Shown: piece by piece, positions 33,513-42,424 of the stretch
Position numbering within the stretch: position 1 is the stretch's first letter
Layout of the letters: every line of letters starts with the position of its first letter
Assembly (NCBI GenBank): GCA_009774175.1
Contig: VSNG01000006.1
Span: 62,001-126,000 of the forward strand
Source of the DNA: Lachnospiraceae bacterium
GTDB lineage: Bacteria; Bacillota; Clostridia; Lachnospirales; Lachnospiraceae
Length of the DNA: 64,000 nt
Direction: 5' to 3'
The notes under the pieces: model-generated
Databases searched by the model: none
Seen by the model: only the letters and a program-made list of their open reading frames with translations
Told to the model about the DNA's origin: nothing
Translations under genes and position numbers: made by a program

Positions 33513-35627
33513 TTAGTTCCTCTTCATGATCTCGCTGATCACAAGAAGAAGCATTAACTGTACCAGCCCTCCGGCGCCATCCTCCCAGAGCATCTGCCCG
33601 CCCGCCAGATCTTCAATCTGCGGAATAGCCTCGGCCGCCGTTTCAATCCAAATCCTTTTATCCGCTCCAAGCTCCTCCCCTCGGAAGGATACCCTCTGAT
33701 GCAAAAGATCATCATAGGATAAAGCGCCAAAAACGCCCCGGTCTCCAAGCAGCGACAACACCGGTTCCACGTTGATTCCCACATCCATCACAAATTCCAC
33801 GCTCAGGCTTATCTCCTGTCTATGCCCGGCTTCCTCCGGCTTTTTGACAAGAGTCTCATCATAATACCGAATCACCAGATCGGCATACTGCCTCTGGGGA
33901 TGAATATATTTTTCAGCGTCTTCCCGTCTGGCCTCCATCTGTATTACAATTTCGTCCCTGCCATGCCCTCTGTCCCCCTGATCGCGGCACAGCTTCCAGT
34001 GCCGTCTGAGCGCTTCGTCGGTGTCCAGATACACCTTCATATCGAGCACCTGCCTCACCTGCGGCAGATACAGAGAATGGAGACCGCACAAAACCACATA
34101 GGGCTTTGGCGACACTCTTCTTTTCCGGGTAAAGGTTCCTGTCTCATGGTCATAATCAGCCCGCTTTACCGCATTGTTCCCACGCAGCGTCTGCAAATCT
34201 TCCGCCTGCCTGTAAAGATAATTGGCCCGGGGATTTAAATGCGTGATCTCTTCCCAGTTGCGGTCGCCCCGTTCCCATCGGTGATCTCCGTCCCCTTCCA
34301 GCGCAAGCACGCGCTCCTTAGACAAAAGCGCCTCCAGCGTCTTCAAAAGTCTGGTTTTCCCCGCGCCGCTGTCTCCTGCAATGCCAATGGTAAAAGGGCG
34401 GTTTTTCCTACGGTAATAAGAATTACTTCCCACACCGTAAAAATACATACAGACTACCAGAATTAAAAATACGCCTACCATCAGCGTAAACACAATATCC
34501 TTCAAACCTTCGTCAGACAGCTTCATACATTGCAGACTTTTACCCAGGAAATATAAATCTACAAACTTCGTTGTATGGAAAAATACATAGTAGAGAAGAT
34601 ACAGAAAATTAAATCCCCCGTAAATCAGAACCATTTTGCCCCGGCTCTCGCTCTGCCCTGCAAGGTACAGCATAAAAAACGGCACAATCCAGATAAACCA
34701 GGCGGGCATCGCCGGCACAAAGGAAAGAAACACCGAAAAAAGCAGACCGGTCATACTGATCAGAAGGTCTCTGTTGATCTGGTTAATCTGAAACGCCTGA
34801 AAATAGAGAAAGAGTAAAACCAATACCGGCAAAAGCAGGTGCGCGTTCCCGTAATTAAGATAAACCGTATCAATCACCAGCTGTTCCCTGTTAAGCAGAA
34901 CCATATTGATAAAACCGCTTCCCCAAAAGGGAAGAACCGCCGCAACTGTCAAAAGCAACGGCAGGCCTGTCATGAACACCGCCTTTTTCCATCCTTTTCT
35001 CTTAAAAAGATAAAGAAAGAAAAGGGGCAGCGCCGCCACTATATGAAACTTGGAGGCAAGAGCCAATGTAAAAAACAGGATAAATTTCCACTCAAAAGCC
35101 TTCTCCTTCTGCGCCGTAGCTCCCATTTCACTCAGATAATACACCGCCCCTATGAGAAATACGGTGGGAATAATATCCAACTGGCCATGCATATAAGAGG
35201 CATATAGAATAATTGGCGACAGAAAATACAGCACCAGAATATATTTTCTTTTATCTTTGGAAATACGCAGCAAAAAATATAATCCGACAAGATCCATTAA
35301 AAGAATCGGCAGTTTAAAAACCAAATTCCTGAAAAAAACAGGCATACCGCCAAAAAATGTAACAAAAAATCCTCCGATACACTCCAGAAAAAGCATAACG
35401 GGCGGATAGGGAAAAGAAGGGAGAAGCGCATTGTCATAATAGAACTGATAAGGATTTTCACCGCTGAGAAAACAAGACACAAAGGGAATAAACATCATAT
35501 CCTGATAATCAGAAGAAAAAAATCCCATCAAAAGTAACTTAAACAAAACCCCCACGGCAATGGCAGTTCCCAGGTACTTCCAATAATTTTTCTCCATATC
35601 GAGCGTATGCAGCATCTCACAGCCCAT
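33513..35627 (-). CDS. GT-C membrane glycosyltransferase fused to phosphoribulokinase/uridine kinase-like domain
   Basis: 704 residues. Residues about 18-400 form a polytopic membrane domain with an early acidic loop (SSDYQDM, residues 38-44) and LSGENPYQFY, like polyprenol-dependent GT-C/GT87 mannosyltransferases. Residues about 411-600 are a P-loop kinase: Walker A GIAGDSGAGKT (415-425), DGDHRW, ADYDHETGTFTRKR, CGLHSLY, KVYLDTDE, HWKLCRDQGDRGHG and PQRQYADLVI, the order seen in phosphoribulokinase and uridine kinase. The last 100 residues are an unknown domain. I know of no characterised enzyme with this fusion. The ribosome site is weak. Central gene of the cluster. Confidence 0.8.
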   Translation of the reverse strand: MGCEMLHTLDMEKNYWKYLGTAIAVGVLFKLLLMGFFSSDYQDMMFIPFVSCFLSGENPYQFYYDNALLPSFPYPPVMLFLECIGGFFVTFFGGMPVFFRNLVFKLPILLMDLVGLYFLLRISKDKRKYILVLYFLSPIILYASYMHGQLDIIPTVFLIGAVYYLSEMGATAQKEKAFEWKFILFFTLALASKFHIVAALPLFFLYLFKRKGWKKAVFMTGLPLLLTVAAVLPFWGSGFINMVLLNREQLVIDTVYLNYGNAHLLLPVLVLLFLYFQAFQINQINRDLLISMTGLLFSVFLSFVPAMPAWFIWIVPFFMLYLAGQSESRGKMVLIYGGFNFLYLLYYVFFHTTKFVDLYFLGKSLQCMKLSDEGLKDIVFTLMVGVFLILVVCMYFYGVGSNSYYRRKNRPFTIGIAGDSGAGKTRLLKTLEALLSKERVLALEGDGDHRWERGDRNWEEITHLNPRANYLYRQAEDLQTLRGNNAVKRADYDHETGTFTRKRRVSPKPYVVLCGLHSLYLPQVRQVLDMKVYLDTDEALRRHWKLCRDQGDRGHGRDEIVIQMEARREDAEKYIHPQRQYADLVIRYYDETLVKKPEEAGHRQEISLSVEFVMDVGINVEPVLSLLGDRGVFGALSYDDLLHQRVSFRGEELGADKRIWIETAAEAIPQIEDLAGGQMLWEDGAGGLVQLMLLLVISEIMKRN

Positions 35628-35684
35628 GTCTTTCTATTCCATAGGATTTCCAATCCATCCCGAAATCCCCGTCTATACTTCCTC

Positions 35685-37397
35685 TCAGATCAGGCCCTCC
35701 TGTTCCAGAAATTCCCTGAAATAAGCGTAAGTATTCTGATACCCTTCATAATCCGCCGGTGTTCCCCAGCCCACATAACGATCTATATCAAATATTTTTG
35801 CCCTGTATCCTAAGTCTAACACATGTTTTACAGTCTGGTCTACATAGAATTCTCCGTTGATACGGTCATTCTCCCGAATCATTTTCTCCGTGGCCTCCAG
35901 AAAAACCTTCGCCTCCTTAAACCAGAAAGTCGCCACCACCGCCGGATCCTCCATGGGCGTATCAGAAATCGCCTTTTTGATGGACGTGCCCGTAATATTT
36001 CCCTCTCCGTCAGTAATCATCCAGCCATAGGCATTGGGATTTTGCAGTACGGCTTCATTATGACGATAAGTAAAGACAATACAGTCGCACTCCCGCTTTG
36101 TCTCCTCAAAGGCTTTTTTGTCTATATCCATGCCATTGTCACAGCCGGCAATCAAAAGCTGCTCTTCCGGATTCAGATAAGGTTTCGCCAGCATACAGGT
36201 GCAGGCCTGTCCCTGCGTCAGCCGGTCTATGGTGATAAACTGCGCCTTACGATAATGGGCTCTTATGGCATCCTCCACGCCGTCCGTTTTGTGGAAAGTG
36301 CGATCCACGTAAATCACGTTGCTTCCGTCTTTAGCCACTCCGGGCAAATCCCTGGTAGCGCAGACTACCATGGGCTTTTCCATTCCCTCCTGACGGTCTG
36401 TTGTCATGATCGCCGGTTTATGTACCGTATATCCCGCATCCGCAAACCGCTGTCCGGCTCCCGCCATGGGGATTAAAACCTTCCCGGCCGCCGCGTCTTT
36501 GCTTTGGCTGCACTTCTCACTCAAATTCGCCGGTTTCTCCTTTTCTGCCGCATCACTTTTATCACGCAGAAGCAAATTCGTCCAGTAAACAAACTCCTGC
36601 AAATCTTCCGGCGTGCCCCACTGGCAAAAATAGCTTACATTGGTCGGAACCCACACCTTCAATCCGTCCCGCACCATAAAATTGTAAGGGAGACTTGCAT
36701 AATACTCCCCATTAATAGCGCACTCCTCATGTTCTGTCAAAATCTGACAATATTTTTCCATGACCGCGCCGTTTTTAAAATAATATACGCCCGGCGAATG
36801 CTTTGCCTTCGTCTTATCCTTCTCAAAAGAATACTTTTCCCGAATCTCTAATAAATTGTCCTCCCCATCCGTCAGGCAGGAAGCATAAAAATTTTTCTGG
36901 GGCAGCAGATTCGGGTGAAAGCCTGTATAACAGGGCACAGCCCCGTCGCAGCCGCGGCGCCTGGCCTCTTTTACAAGAGTCCGATAATCCCAGCGCATGT
37001 AAAAATCACAGTAATTAATAATACAGCCGTCTTCTTCACGAAACTTTGCAGCGTCATTTTCAATCCGCACGCCGTCTAAACAATCCGCCTCTTTCACCGC
37101 ACACAACGCCCTGAAAGCCCGCAGTACATCATAAGCCGGACCTTTTTTCACCCAGTCTTCTATCGTTACGATAATCGCTCCCGGCGCAAGGATAAGTAAT
37201 CGCTCCCGCATGGAAGGGTCTTTTTTCAAATGCTCCCCGCGACACACAAAAATAAACTGCTCTTCTTCCGGGTACATTCCTTTTACAATCCACTCTATAA
37301 TCGGTTTTCCCATCACCGGGATAAAGGGTTTCAGCTCTTTATAACCCGCCGCCACAAAACGGGAGCCGTAGCCCGTCATCGGTATGATAATATTCAT
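35685..37397 (-). CDS. Tandem sugar-nucleotidyltransferase-like protein (two NTP-transferase domains)
   Basis: 570 residues, an internal duplication. Domain 1 (1 to about 275) starts IIPMTGYGSRFVAAGYKELKP; domain 2 (about 305-570) starts LIPMAGAGQRFADAGYTVHKP. Both carry the glycine-rich NTP loop and end in a WGTPEDL / WGTPADYE motif. The inner metal-site regions differ: INYCDFYM in the first and IAGCDNGMD in the second. A Lys/Glu-rich linker joins them. Each could activate a sugar or polyol phosphate, or one copy could be regulatory. GGGGG lies before the ATG. Confidence 0.82.
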   Translation of the reverse strand: MNIIIPMTGYGSRFVAAGYKELKPFIPVMGKPIIEWIVKGMYPEEEQFIFVCRGEHLKKDPSMRERLLILAPGAIIVTIEDWVKKGPAYDVLRAFRALCAVKEADCLDGVRIENDAAKFREEDGCIINYCDFYMRWDYRTLVKEARRRGCDGAVPCYTGFHPNLLPQKNFYASCLTDGEDNLLEIREKYSFEKDKTKAKHSPGVYYFKNGAVMEKYCQILTEHEECAINGEYYASLPYNFMVRDGLKVWVPTNVSYFCQWGTPEDLQEFVYWTNLLLRDKSDAAEKEKPANLSEKCSQSKDAAAGKVLIPMAGAGQRFADAGYTVHKPAIMTTDRQEGMEKPMVVCATRDLPGVAKDGSNVIYVDRTFHKTDGVEDAIRAHYRKAQFITIDRLTQGQACTCMLAKPYLNPEEQLLIAGCDNGMDIDKKAFEETKRECDCIVFTYRHNEAVLQNPNAYGWMITDGEGNITGTSIKKAISDTPMEDPAVVATFWFKEAKVFLEATEKMIRENDRINGEFYVDQTVKHVLDLGYRAKIFDIDRYVGWGTPADYEGYQNTYAYFREFLEQEGLI

Positions 37398-37423
37398 ATG
37401 ACAATCCCCCTGCCGTCTTTGTC

Positions 37424-38527
37424 TTACAACTGTCTGCGGAACTTTTCAGCGTCCCAGTTCAATAGTTCGTCCTGCTGCCCCTCATCCAGAAAGTGCATCC
37501 CATGGGAAAGATTCGCTTCCTGCACCTGGGCCGCGAAGCTCATCACGTTTTCAATTTCCTGCGCCTTTTTCACGCTCTCCGCCAGAATATAGAAATGCCC
37601 CCTGAAACAGACCATCGCCGGAACGCCGTTTTTCTCTATAAAAGCGGTAATATCCTCCGCGCAAAAATCATCCGAAAGAAACAATGGTTTCTTCGACCCG
37701 TATACCACGCAGTCGGGGCAAAACGCCTGATTCCACGTCCCCTCTTCCAAAACCGCACTTGCCACTCCATCACAAGCCAAAAAGCGGTTTTCTGATAAAT
37801 AAACGATCTTATCCTGCAATTCGGGAATTTCAGAAAAGGCGTTCCAGAGCTTCGTCGCATTGGGACAGGCCTCATAGGAAAACTGCAAATAACCCGCAAT
37901 CTTTTGCAATATTTCCTCCGTGTAGCCAATCACCTGATCCGCCGAATCTCCGCTCACCACCAGCCCGTGATTTGCCAGAAAGATTACCGATCCGTCCGCT
38001 CCCTGGGCCTGCTGCCTGCGGTATTGTTTATAATAGGCCTCCGCCAGCGCCGCTCCCGGTTTCCTGTAGGGAACAAGCACTGCCTCCGGAAACATCGTAT
38101 GTAACGTGTCCATACCGCCAACCCTTGCTGTCAGAATATTCACAAGGGCCGGATGGGAATGGAGCGTATACTTCCCTGTAATGGCATGAAGAAAGGTCTC
38201 TATGGAAGCGCGGCCGCCTTCCATCTGGGCCTCCTGCAAGAGCTTTTTGCCGGTCTCTTCCGTAAACGCATTTTCGACTTCCGTCCCCTGCGCAGCTTCC
38301 CCGGCCTCCCTCACATTTTTCTGAAAATACTCCACGACCAGGCGGTAATCTATTTTGGAATAACCGCTGTTTTCACTCACATCCGCCAGCTGAAATCCCG
38401 AACTCTTCACAAGCATGACCCGGTCGTCCAGCTTAACGGAGGTATTGCCGCCCCCAGCCTGCGCCAGGTCGTTTCGCATACCCGCATATTTTGAAATCCG
38501 AATAAAATCCCGTATGGCATTTTCCAT
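37424..38527 (-). CDS. Class II aldolase/adducin-family protein with C-terminal extension
   Basis: 367 residues. The N-terminal 230 match class II (zinc) aldolases or epimerases: AGGGNTSVKLDD phosphate loop, HSHPALVNIL zinc histidines, and FLANHGLVV with the third His. About 140 further residues follow that simple fuculose-phosphate aldolases lack. It may make or split a sugar phosphate (tetrose, pentulose or deoxysugar). First gene of the cluster, with a strong GGGAGG and its own promoter. Confidence 0.85.
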   Translation of the reverse strand: MENAIRDFIRISKYAGMRNDLAQAGGGNTSVKLDDRVMLVKSSGFQLADVSENSGYSKIDYRLVVEYFQKNVREAGEAAQGTEVENAFTEETGKKLLQEAQMEGGRASIETFLHAITGKYTLHSHPALVNILTARVGGMDTLHTMFPEAVLVPYRKPGAALAEAYYKQYRRQQAQGADGSVIFLANHGLVVSGDSADQVIGYTEEILQKIAGYLQFSYEACPNATKLWNAFSEIPELQDKIVYLSENRFLACDGVASAVLEEGTWNQAFCPDCVVYGSKKPLFLSDDFCAEDITAFIEKNGVPAMVCFRGHFYILAESVKKAQEIENVMSFAAQVQEANLSHGMHFLDEGQQDELLNWDAEKFRRQL

Positions 38528-38618
38528 TGGTAATCCTCCCTAACAATGCGCGTTCCCTGTTTTTACATCCCCATGTTATCACAAACTACTATAATTGGTA
38601 CTTATCATGATCTACAAA

Positions 38619-38648
38619 ATTATAAAATATTTCTGGTATAATTTTCAA
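38619..38648 (-). promoter_or_regulatory. Promoter of the seven-gene glycan cluster
   Basis: Minus-strand TTGAAA (38648-38643), 18 bp, TATAAT (38624-38619), about 90 bp before the aldolase start and just after the end of the GH125 gene. Confidence 0.55.
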
Positions 38649-38659
38649 ATCGTTTACCG

Positions 38660-39949
38660 TCACTTCACAATCCCATACCCGCAAAAATCAAGAATCCACT
38701 CGCAAAACAGCGCATTGGCCCAGGAAAACCATTCCCTCGTATACTTTTTCGGATCATCCACATGCATACTCTCGTGCATCAGCCCGGTTTCGGCATCTGT
38801 TTCCGACAGCATCCGCAAAATATCTTCCTTTTCTTTTTTGTCCGTCGATGTCATGCCCTGCATAATAAGAGCCAAAGGCCAGACATGATTTTTTGGCGTA
38901 TGGGGACTGCCGATGCCCCGGGCGTATTTTCCCTGGTAATAACAAGGGTTTGCCTCACTAAGAATAAAGCGTCTCGTGCTCTGCATGATCCCCCTGTCTC
39001 CCCGATAGCCCAGATAAGGCATGGAAAGGAGGCTTGGAATGTTAGCGTCATCCATCAGGTTATACTGCCCGAAGCCGTCCACTTCGTAGGCATAGATTTT
39101 CCCATAATCTTCTGTTTCCACGATACCGTATTCTTTAATTCCCTTTTCAATCTGTTGACGAAGATGCGCCGCCGCCGCTTTCAACTGATTATCACCATAC
39201 ACCCTGTCTGCAATTTCCTCCAGATAACCAAGCGCCACCGTAGCAAACATATTGGAAGGAATCAGATATCCGTAAGTACAGGCGTCGTCGCTTGGCCGAA
39301 ATCCCGACCATATCAGACCTGTACCGCCTTTCACTGCCGCCCCTTTTCCATTCCGTGGCAAAGTATCTGTAGCTATGGCATCTTTTCGGATAAACCGGTA
39401 AGCGGAATTTTCCTCGTGATCCTGCTCCCACTGAAAAACCTGCAAAATCCTATCTGCGCCCCGCCGAAAATCCTCGTTAAACTGGTCGGTACAACCTGTG
39501 TTTTTCCAAAGCAGGAAGGCGAGCTGAATCGGATAGCAAAGAGAATCCACCTCATATTTGCGTTCCCACAGCCAATCGTTTTGATGCAGGTCGTTCTGAT
39601 CCCAGCATGCGCCGTTTTCACTTTCATTAAAAGCATTTGCATAGGGATCTAAATTGATATAAAAGAATTGCTTTTTCACAACACCGGCAATCAACTCGGT
39701 AAGAGCCGCATCTTTCCTTGCCGGAATCAAATAGGGCCGCATCTGCGCCGCGGAATCCCGCAGCCACATAGCCGGAATATCCCCTGTGATAACAAAGGTT
39801 GTCCCGTCCGAATGCCGACGGACAGTCGTATGTAACGTATTGGCATAGCATTTTTCAAACAGCAGGAACAGCTTATCCTGTCCCTGCAATTTAGTTTTCA
39901 CTTCCTGAATCAGGTTTTCTACTGATTTCCATTGTTTATGTTCAGTCAT
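38660..39949 (-). CDS. GH125 exo-alpha-1,6-mannosidase
   Basis: 429 residues, no signal peptide, (alpha/alpha)6-barrel family formerly DUF1237. Family-typical segments: TGDIPAMWLRDSAAQMRPYL near residue 54, YANAFNE, KYEVDSLCYPIQL, WSGFRPSDDAC, SNMFATVAL, MDDANIPSLLSMPYLG, GSPHTPKNHVWPLALI. Removes alpha-1,6-linked mannose from imported glycans or, in context, might trim a cell glycan. GGGAG precedes the ATG. Upstream of, and in line with, the glycan cluster. Confidence 0.93.
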   Translation of the reverse strand: MTEHKQWKSVENLIQEVKTKLQGQDKLFLLFEKCYANTLHTTVRRHSDGTTFVITGDIPAMWLRDSAAQMRPYLIPARKDAALTELIAGVVKKQFFYINLDPYANAFNESENGACWDQNDLHQNDWLWERKYEVDSLCYPIQLAFLLWKNTGCTDQFNEDFRRGADRILQVFQWEQDHEENSAYRFIRKDAIATDTLPRNGKGAAVKGGTGLIWSGFRPSDDACTYGYLIPSNMFATVALGYLEEIADRVYGDNQLKAAAAHLRQQIEKGIKEYGIVETEDYGKIYAYEVDGFGQYNLMDDANIPSLLSMPYLGYRGDRGIMQSTRRFILSEANPCYYQGKYARGIGSPHTPKNHVWPLALIMQGMTSTDKKEKEDILRMLSETDAETGLMHESMHVDDPKKYTREWFSWANALFCEWILDFCGYGIVK

Positions 39950-40050
39950 ACATCTCCCTAATAAACTTTGCTCTCCATATTTATTCCATATTTATTTTTT
40001 TATTATACAAAAGAATATTTTCACTTACAACACAAATTAAAACCTTCCGC

Positions 40051-40698
40051 TCACTGCAAAATGGCCTGTTCCAGCACATACAGCGCCTTCTCGTTCTCCT
40101 CCAGACAATAGGCCATCACCGCTTCCTGCCCTTTATCGGCCAGAAGCGTAGTATCCGCCCCGAGCTGCACGAAACAGATGTAATCATTGATGGTTTCAAT
40201 ACGGGAAGCGCGGGCCTTGCTCAGATTTTGGGGATAATTCTTGTTCTGTTCTATGACTGTGCTGCGATAATTTTCAATAGCCTGCTCAATTTCCCTCACA
40301 TGGTCCTCCTTCGCATGAATAATCATCAGAGTATCAATATGAGCGTCCAGAACCTGTCTCTCCGCCAGAAAATCGACAAACATATCCTCCGTAATTCCCG
40401 TCAGCCTTTCCAGCTCCGCCGCCGACAGATCGACTTCCGGCCAGTAATTGTCCCCGAGGAGCTCCTTTACTTCTCCTTTTAATTCGGGAAGCGTATAAAA
40501 CTGCTGCCCTTCCTGGCCTGTGCTTTCCCAGAAAAGCGGAAAGTTCCCCGCTTCCACTTCTTCCAGCTTCTGTTCTCCTGACATTTTCCGACCATCAACC
40601 AGATCCTCTTCTGACATGCTGTCCTCACCGCACCCATTTATCAGAAAAAAACTGCAAGCCATAATGATTATCATAATTTTACGCATACTATTTTTCAT
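40051..40698 (-). CDS. Lipoprotein, DUF4358-like
   Basis: 215 residues from MKNSMRKIMI (GGAGG five bases upstream; the frame extends 35 codons further without support). Lipoprotein signal with INGC (Cys23). The mature part is helical and acidic and resembles the DUF4358 lipoproteins that often sit beside MBOAT acyltransferases. Here it is divergent from exactly such a gene. It may help surface O-acylation; function unproven. Confidence 0.7.
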   Translation of the reverse strand: MKNSMRKIMIIIMACSFFLINGCGEDSMSEEDLVDGRKMSGEQKLEEVEAGNFPLFWESTGQEGQQFYTLPELKGEVKELLGDNYWPEVDLSAAELERLTGITEDMFVDFLAERQVLDAHIDTLMIIHAKEDHVREIEQAIENYRSTVIEQNKNYPQNLSKARASRIETINDYICFVQLGADTTLLADKGQEAVMAYCLEENEKALYVLEQAILQ

Positions 40699-40744
40699 CA
40701 GCTCCTCCGTTTTCCTTTTCTTTAAAGCCCTATCCGGCCCTGAC

Positions 40745-40773
40745 TTGTAAGCCTTCGCCGGATTTGCTATACT
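40745..40773 (+). promoter_or_regulatory. Promoter of the MBOAT operon
   Basis: TTGTAA, 17 bp, TATACT, about 90 bp before the MBOAT start. A second TATACT lies at about 40791-40796. Confidence 0.5.
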
Positions 40774-40863
40774 AGCAGAAACAGGAATTGATATACTCTG
40801 CACTATTATTTTTTGCCTGTAAACACAAAATTATGTACTTTCAGAGAGGAATTTCGTCGTTCT

Positions 40864-42405
40864 ATGTTATTTAATTCCTATATTTTTATTTTCATATTTC
40901 TCCCCATTGCACTTATCGGATGGTACGGCCTGAACCGATTCGGATGGTATAAACCCGCGAGTCTTTTTCTGTCGGCAATGTCTCTGTGGTTTTATGCCTA
41001 TTTTAATGTTCGTTATCTGGCTATCATTTTATGTAGTATCGGATTAAATTTCTTTCTAAGCTTCTTACTTACAAAAATACCCGCCGTTCCTCAGACCGTG
41101 GAACATACGGACGGCAAAAAAACACCCCTGCCGTTTATGAACCGTATGGGACTGTTGGCCGGACTGCTTCTGAATCTGGGCATCCTGTTTTATTTCAAAT
41201 ACTATGATTTTTTTATTGAAAATATTAATCTGGCCTTTCACGCCGATTTTAACCTGAAACATATCCTGCTGCCTCTGGGAATCAGCTTCTTTACCTTTCA
41301 GCAGTTGTCCTTCATTATTGACCGGGCCCTTGGCAGATGCGAGCACTATGACTTTACCAATTACCTGACTTTTGTCACCTTTTTTCCACAGCTGATCGCC
41401 GGCCCCATCGTGTTATATAGGGAAATTATTCCCCAGTTTGAGGACCCGGCAAAACGCCGTTTTGACAGCGCTTCCTTTGCGAGAGGCATTTATCTTTTCG
41501 TTTTGGGACTTACCAAAAAAGTGCTTCTTGCAGATACCTTCGGCCTGATGGCAAACTACGGTTTTGCCCAGACCTTTTCTCTGGACGCCATATCCACTGT
41601 TTTTGTCATTTTGGCCTACAGCTTTGAACTGTACTTTGATTTCAGCGGCTATTCCGATATGGCCATAGGCCTTGGCAGAATGTTCCATGTAGAGCTGCCG
41701 TTAAACTTTGATTCCCCATACCGTTCCTGCAGCGTTAAAGAGTTCTGGCAGCGGTGGCATATCACGCTGTCCCGGTTTTTTATCACTTATGTATATATTC
41801 CGCTGGGCGGCAGCCGTAAGGGACGGCCCCGTATGCTTTTCAATACTTTCATCGTCTTTCTCCTGAGCGGCCTCTGGCACGGCGCCGCCTGGACCTATGT
41901 AGCCTGGGGCGCCATGCAGGGACTTCTGGTAGTGATTGATAATCTGGGAATTATCGGTATTCGCGGCCGGGAGGAAAAACGGCCTTCCCGTTTCCACATC
42001 CCCGCGCCTCTTGGCTGGTTTTTTACCTTTACGCTGTTTAATCTATCCCTCTTCTTTTTCAGAAGCAGCAGTATGCTGGCAGCAGGGCAGCTCTTTAAAA
42101 ATCTTCTGTCTGTACGCTTTAGCGGTAAGCTTTTTGAAATCGCCGCACAGCTTGATATTTCGGAAATATATATAATCAGGCAGGCGCTTGAACTGGCAGC
42201 GCCGGGTGCAGTGAATTATCTGTATCTGATAGTTATGCTTGCCCTGTTTGTTCTTGCATTTTACCTGATTTTCCACAAGAATGCCTATGAACGGGCAACC
42301 TGTAACGAACTGACCTCGAAAAGATGCTGGGCTCTCTGCATTCTTTTTGTGTGGTGCGTGATCTCCCTTTCTCAGGTAAGTACTTTCCTTTACTTTAACT
42401 TTTAG
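40864..42405 (+). CDS. MBOAT membrane O-acyltransferase (DltB/AlgI type)
   Basis: 513 residues from MLFNSYIFIFIFLP, the classic start of AlgI-like proteins. The frame runs back to a TTG at 40813 without a ribosome site. About 11 membrane helices. Conserved KEFWQRWHITLSRF and the catalytic-His loop SGLWHGAAWTYVAWG are intact. Moves acyl (usually acetyl) groups across the membrane for attachment to a surface polymer. The downstream SGNH-like protein is its likely partner. Target polymer unknown; the adjacent glycan cluster is a candidate. Confidence 0.93.
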   Translation: MLFNSYIFIFIFLPIALIGWYGLNRFGWYKPASLFLSAMSLWFYAYFNVRYLAIILCSIGLNFFLSFLLTKIPAVPQTVEHTDGKKTPLPFMNRMGLLAGLLLNLGILFYFKYYDFFIENINLAFHADFNLKHILLPLGISFFTFQQLSFIIDRALGRCEHYDFTNYLTFVTFFPQLIAGPIVLYREIIPQFEDPAKRRFDSASFARGIYLFVLGLTKKVLLADTFGLMANYGFAQTFSLDAISTVFVILAYSFELYFDFSGYSDMAIGLGRMFHVELPLNFDSPYRSCSVKEFWQRWHITLSRFFITYVYIPLGGSRKGRPRMLFNTFIVFLLSGLWHGAAWTYVAWGAMQGLLVVIDNLGIIGIRGREEKRPSRFHIPAPLGWFFTFTLFNLSLFFFRSSSMLAAGQLFKNLLSVRFSGKLFEIAAQLDISEIYIIRQALELAAPGAVNYLYLIVMLALFVLAFYLIFHKNAYERATCNELTSKRCWALCILFVWCVISLSQVSTFLYFNF

Positions 42406-42424
42406 CAACAGAAAGGTATAAACT

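Noticed and set aside
38762..39652. 296-codon frame opposite GH125
   Set aside because: Antisense shadow of a well-conserved enzyme.
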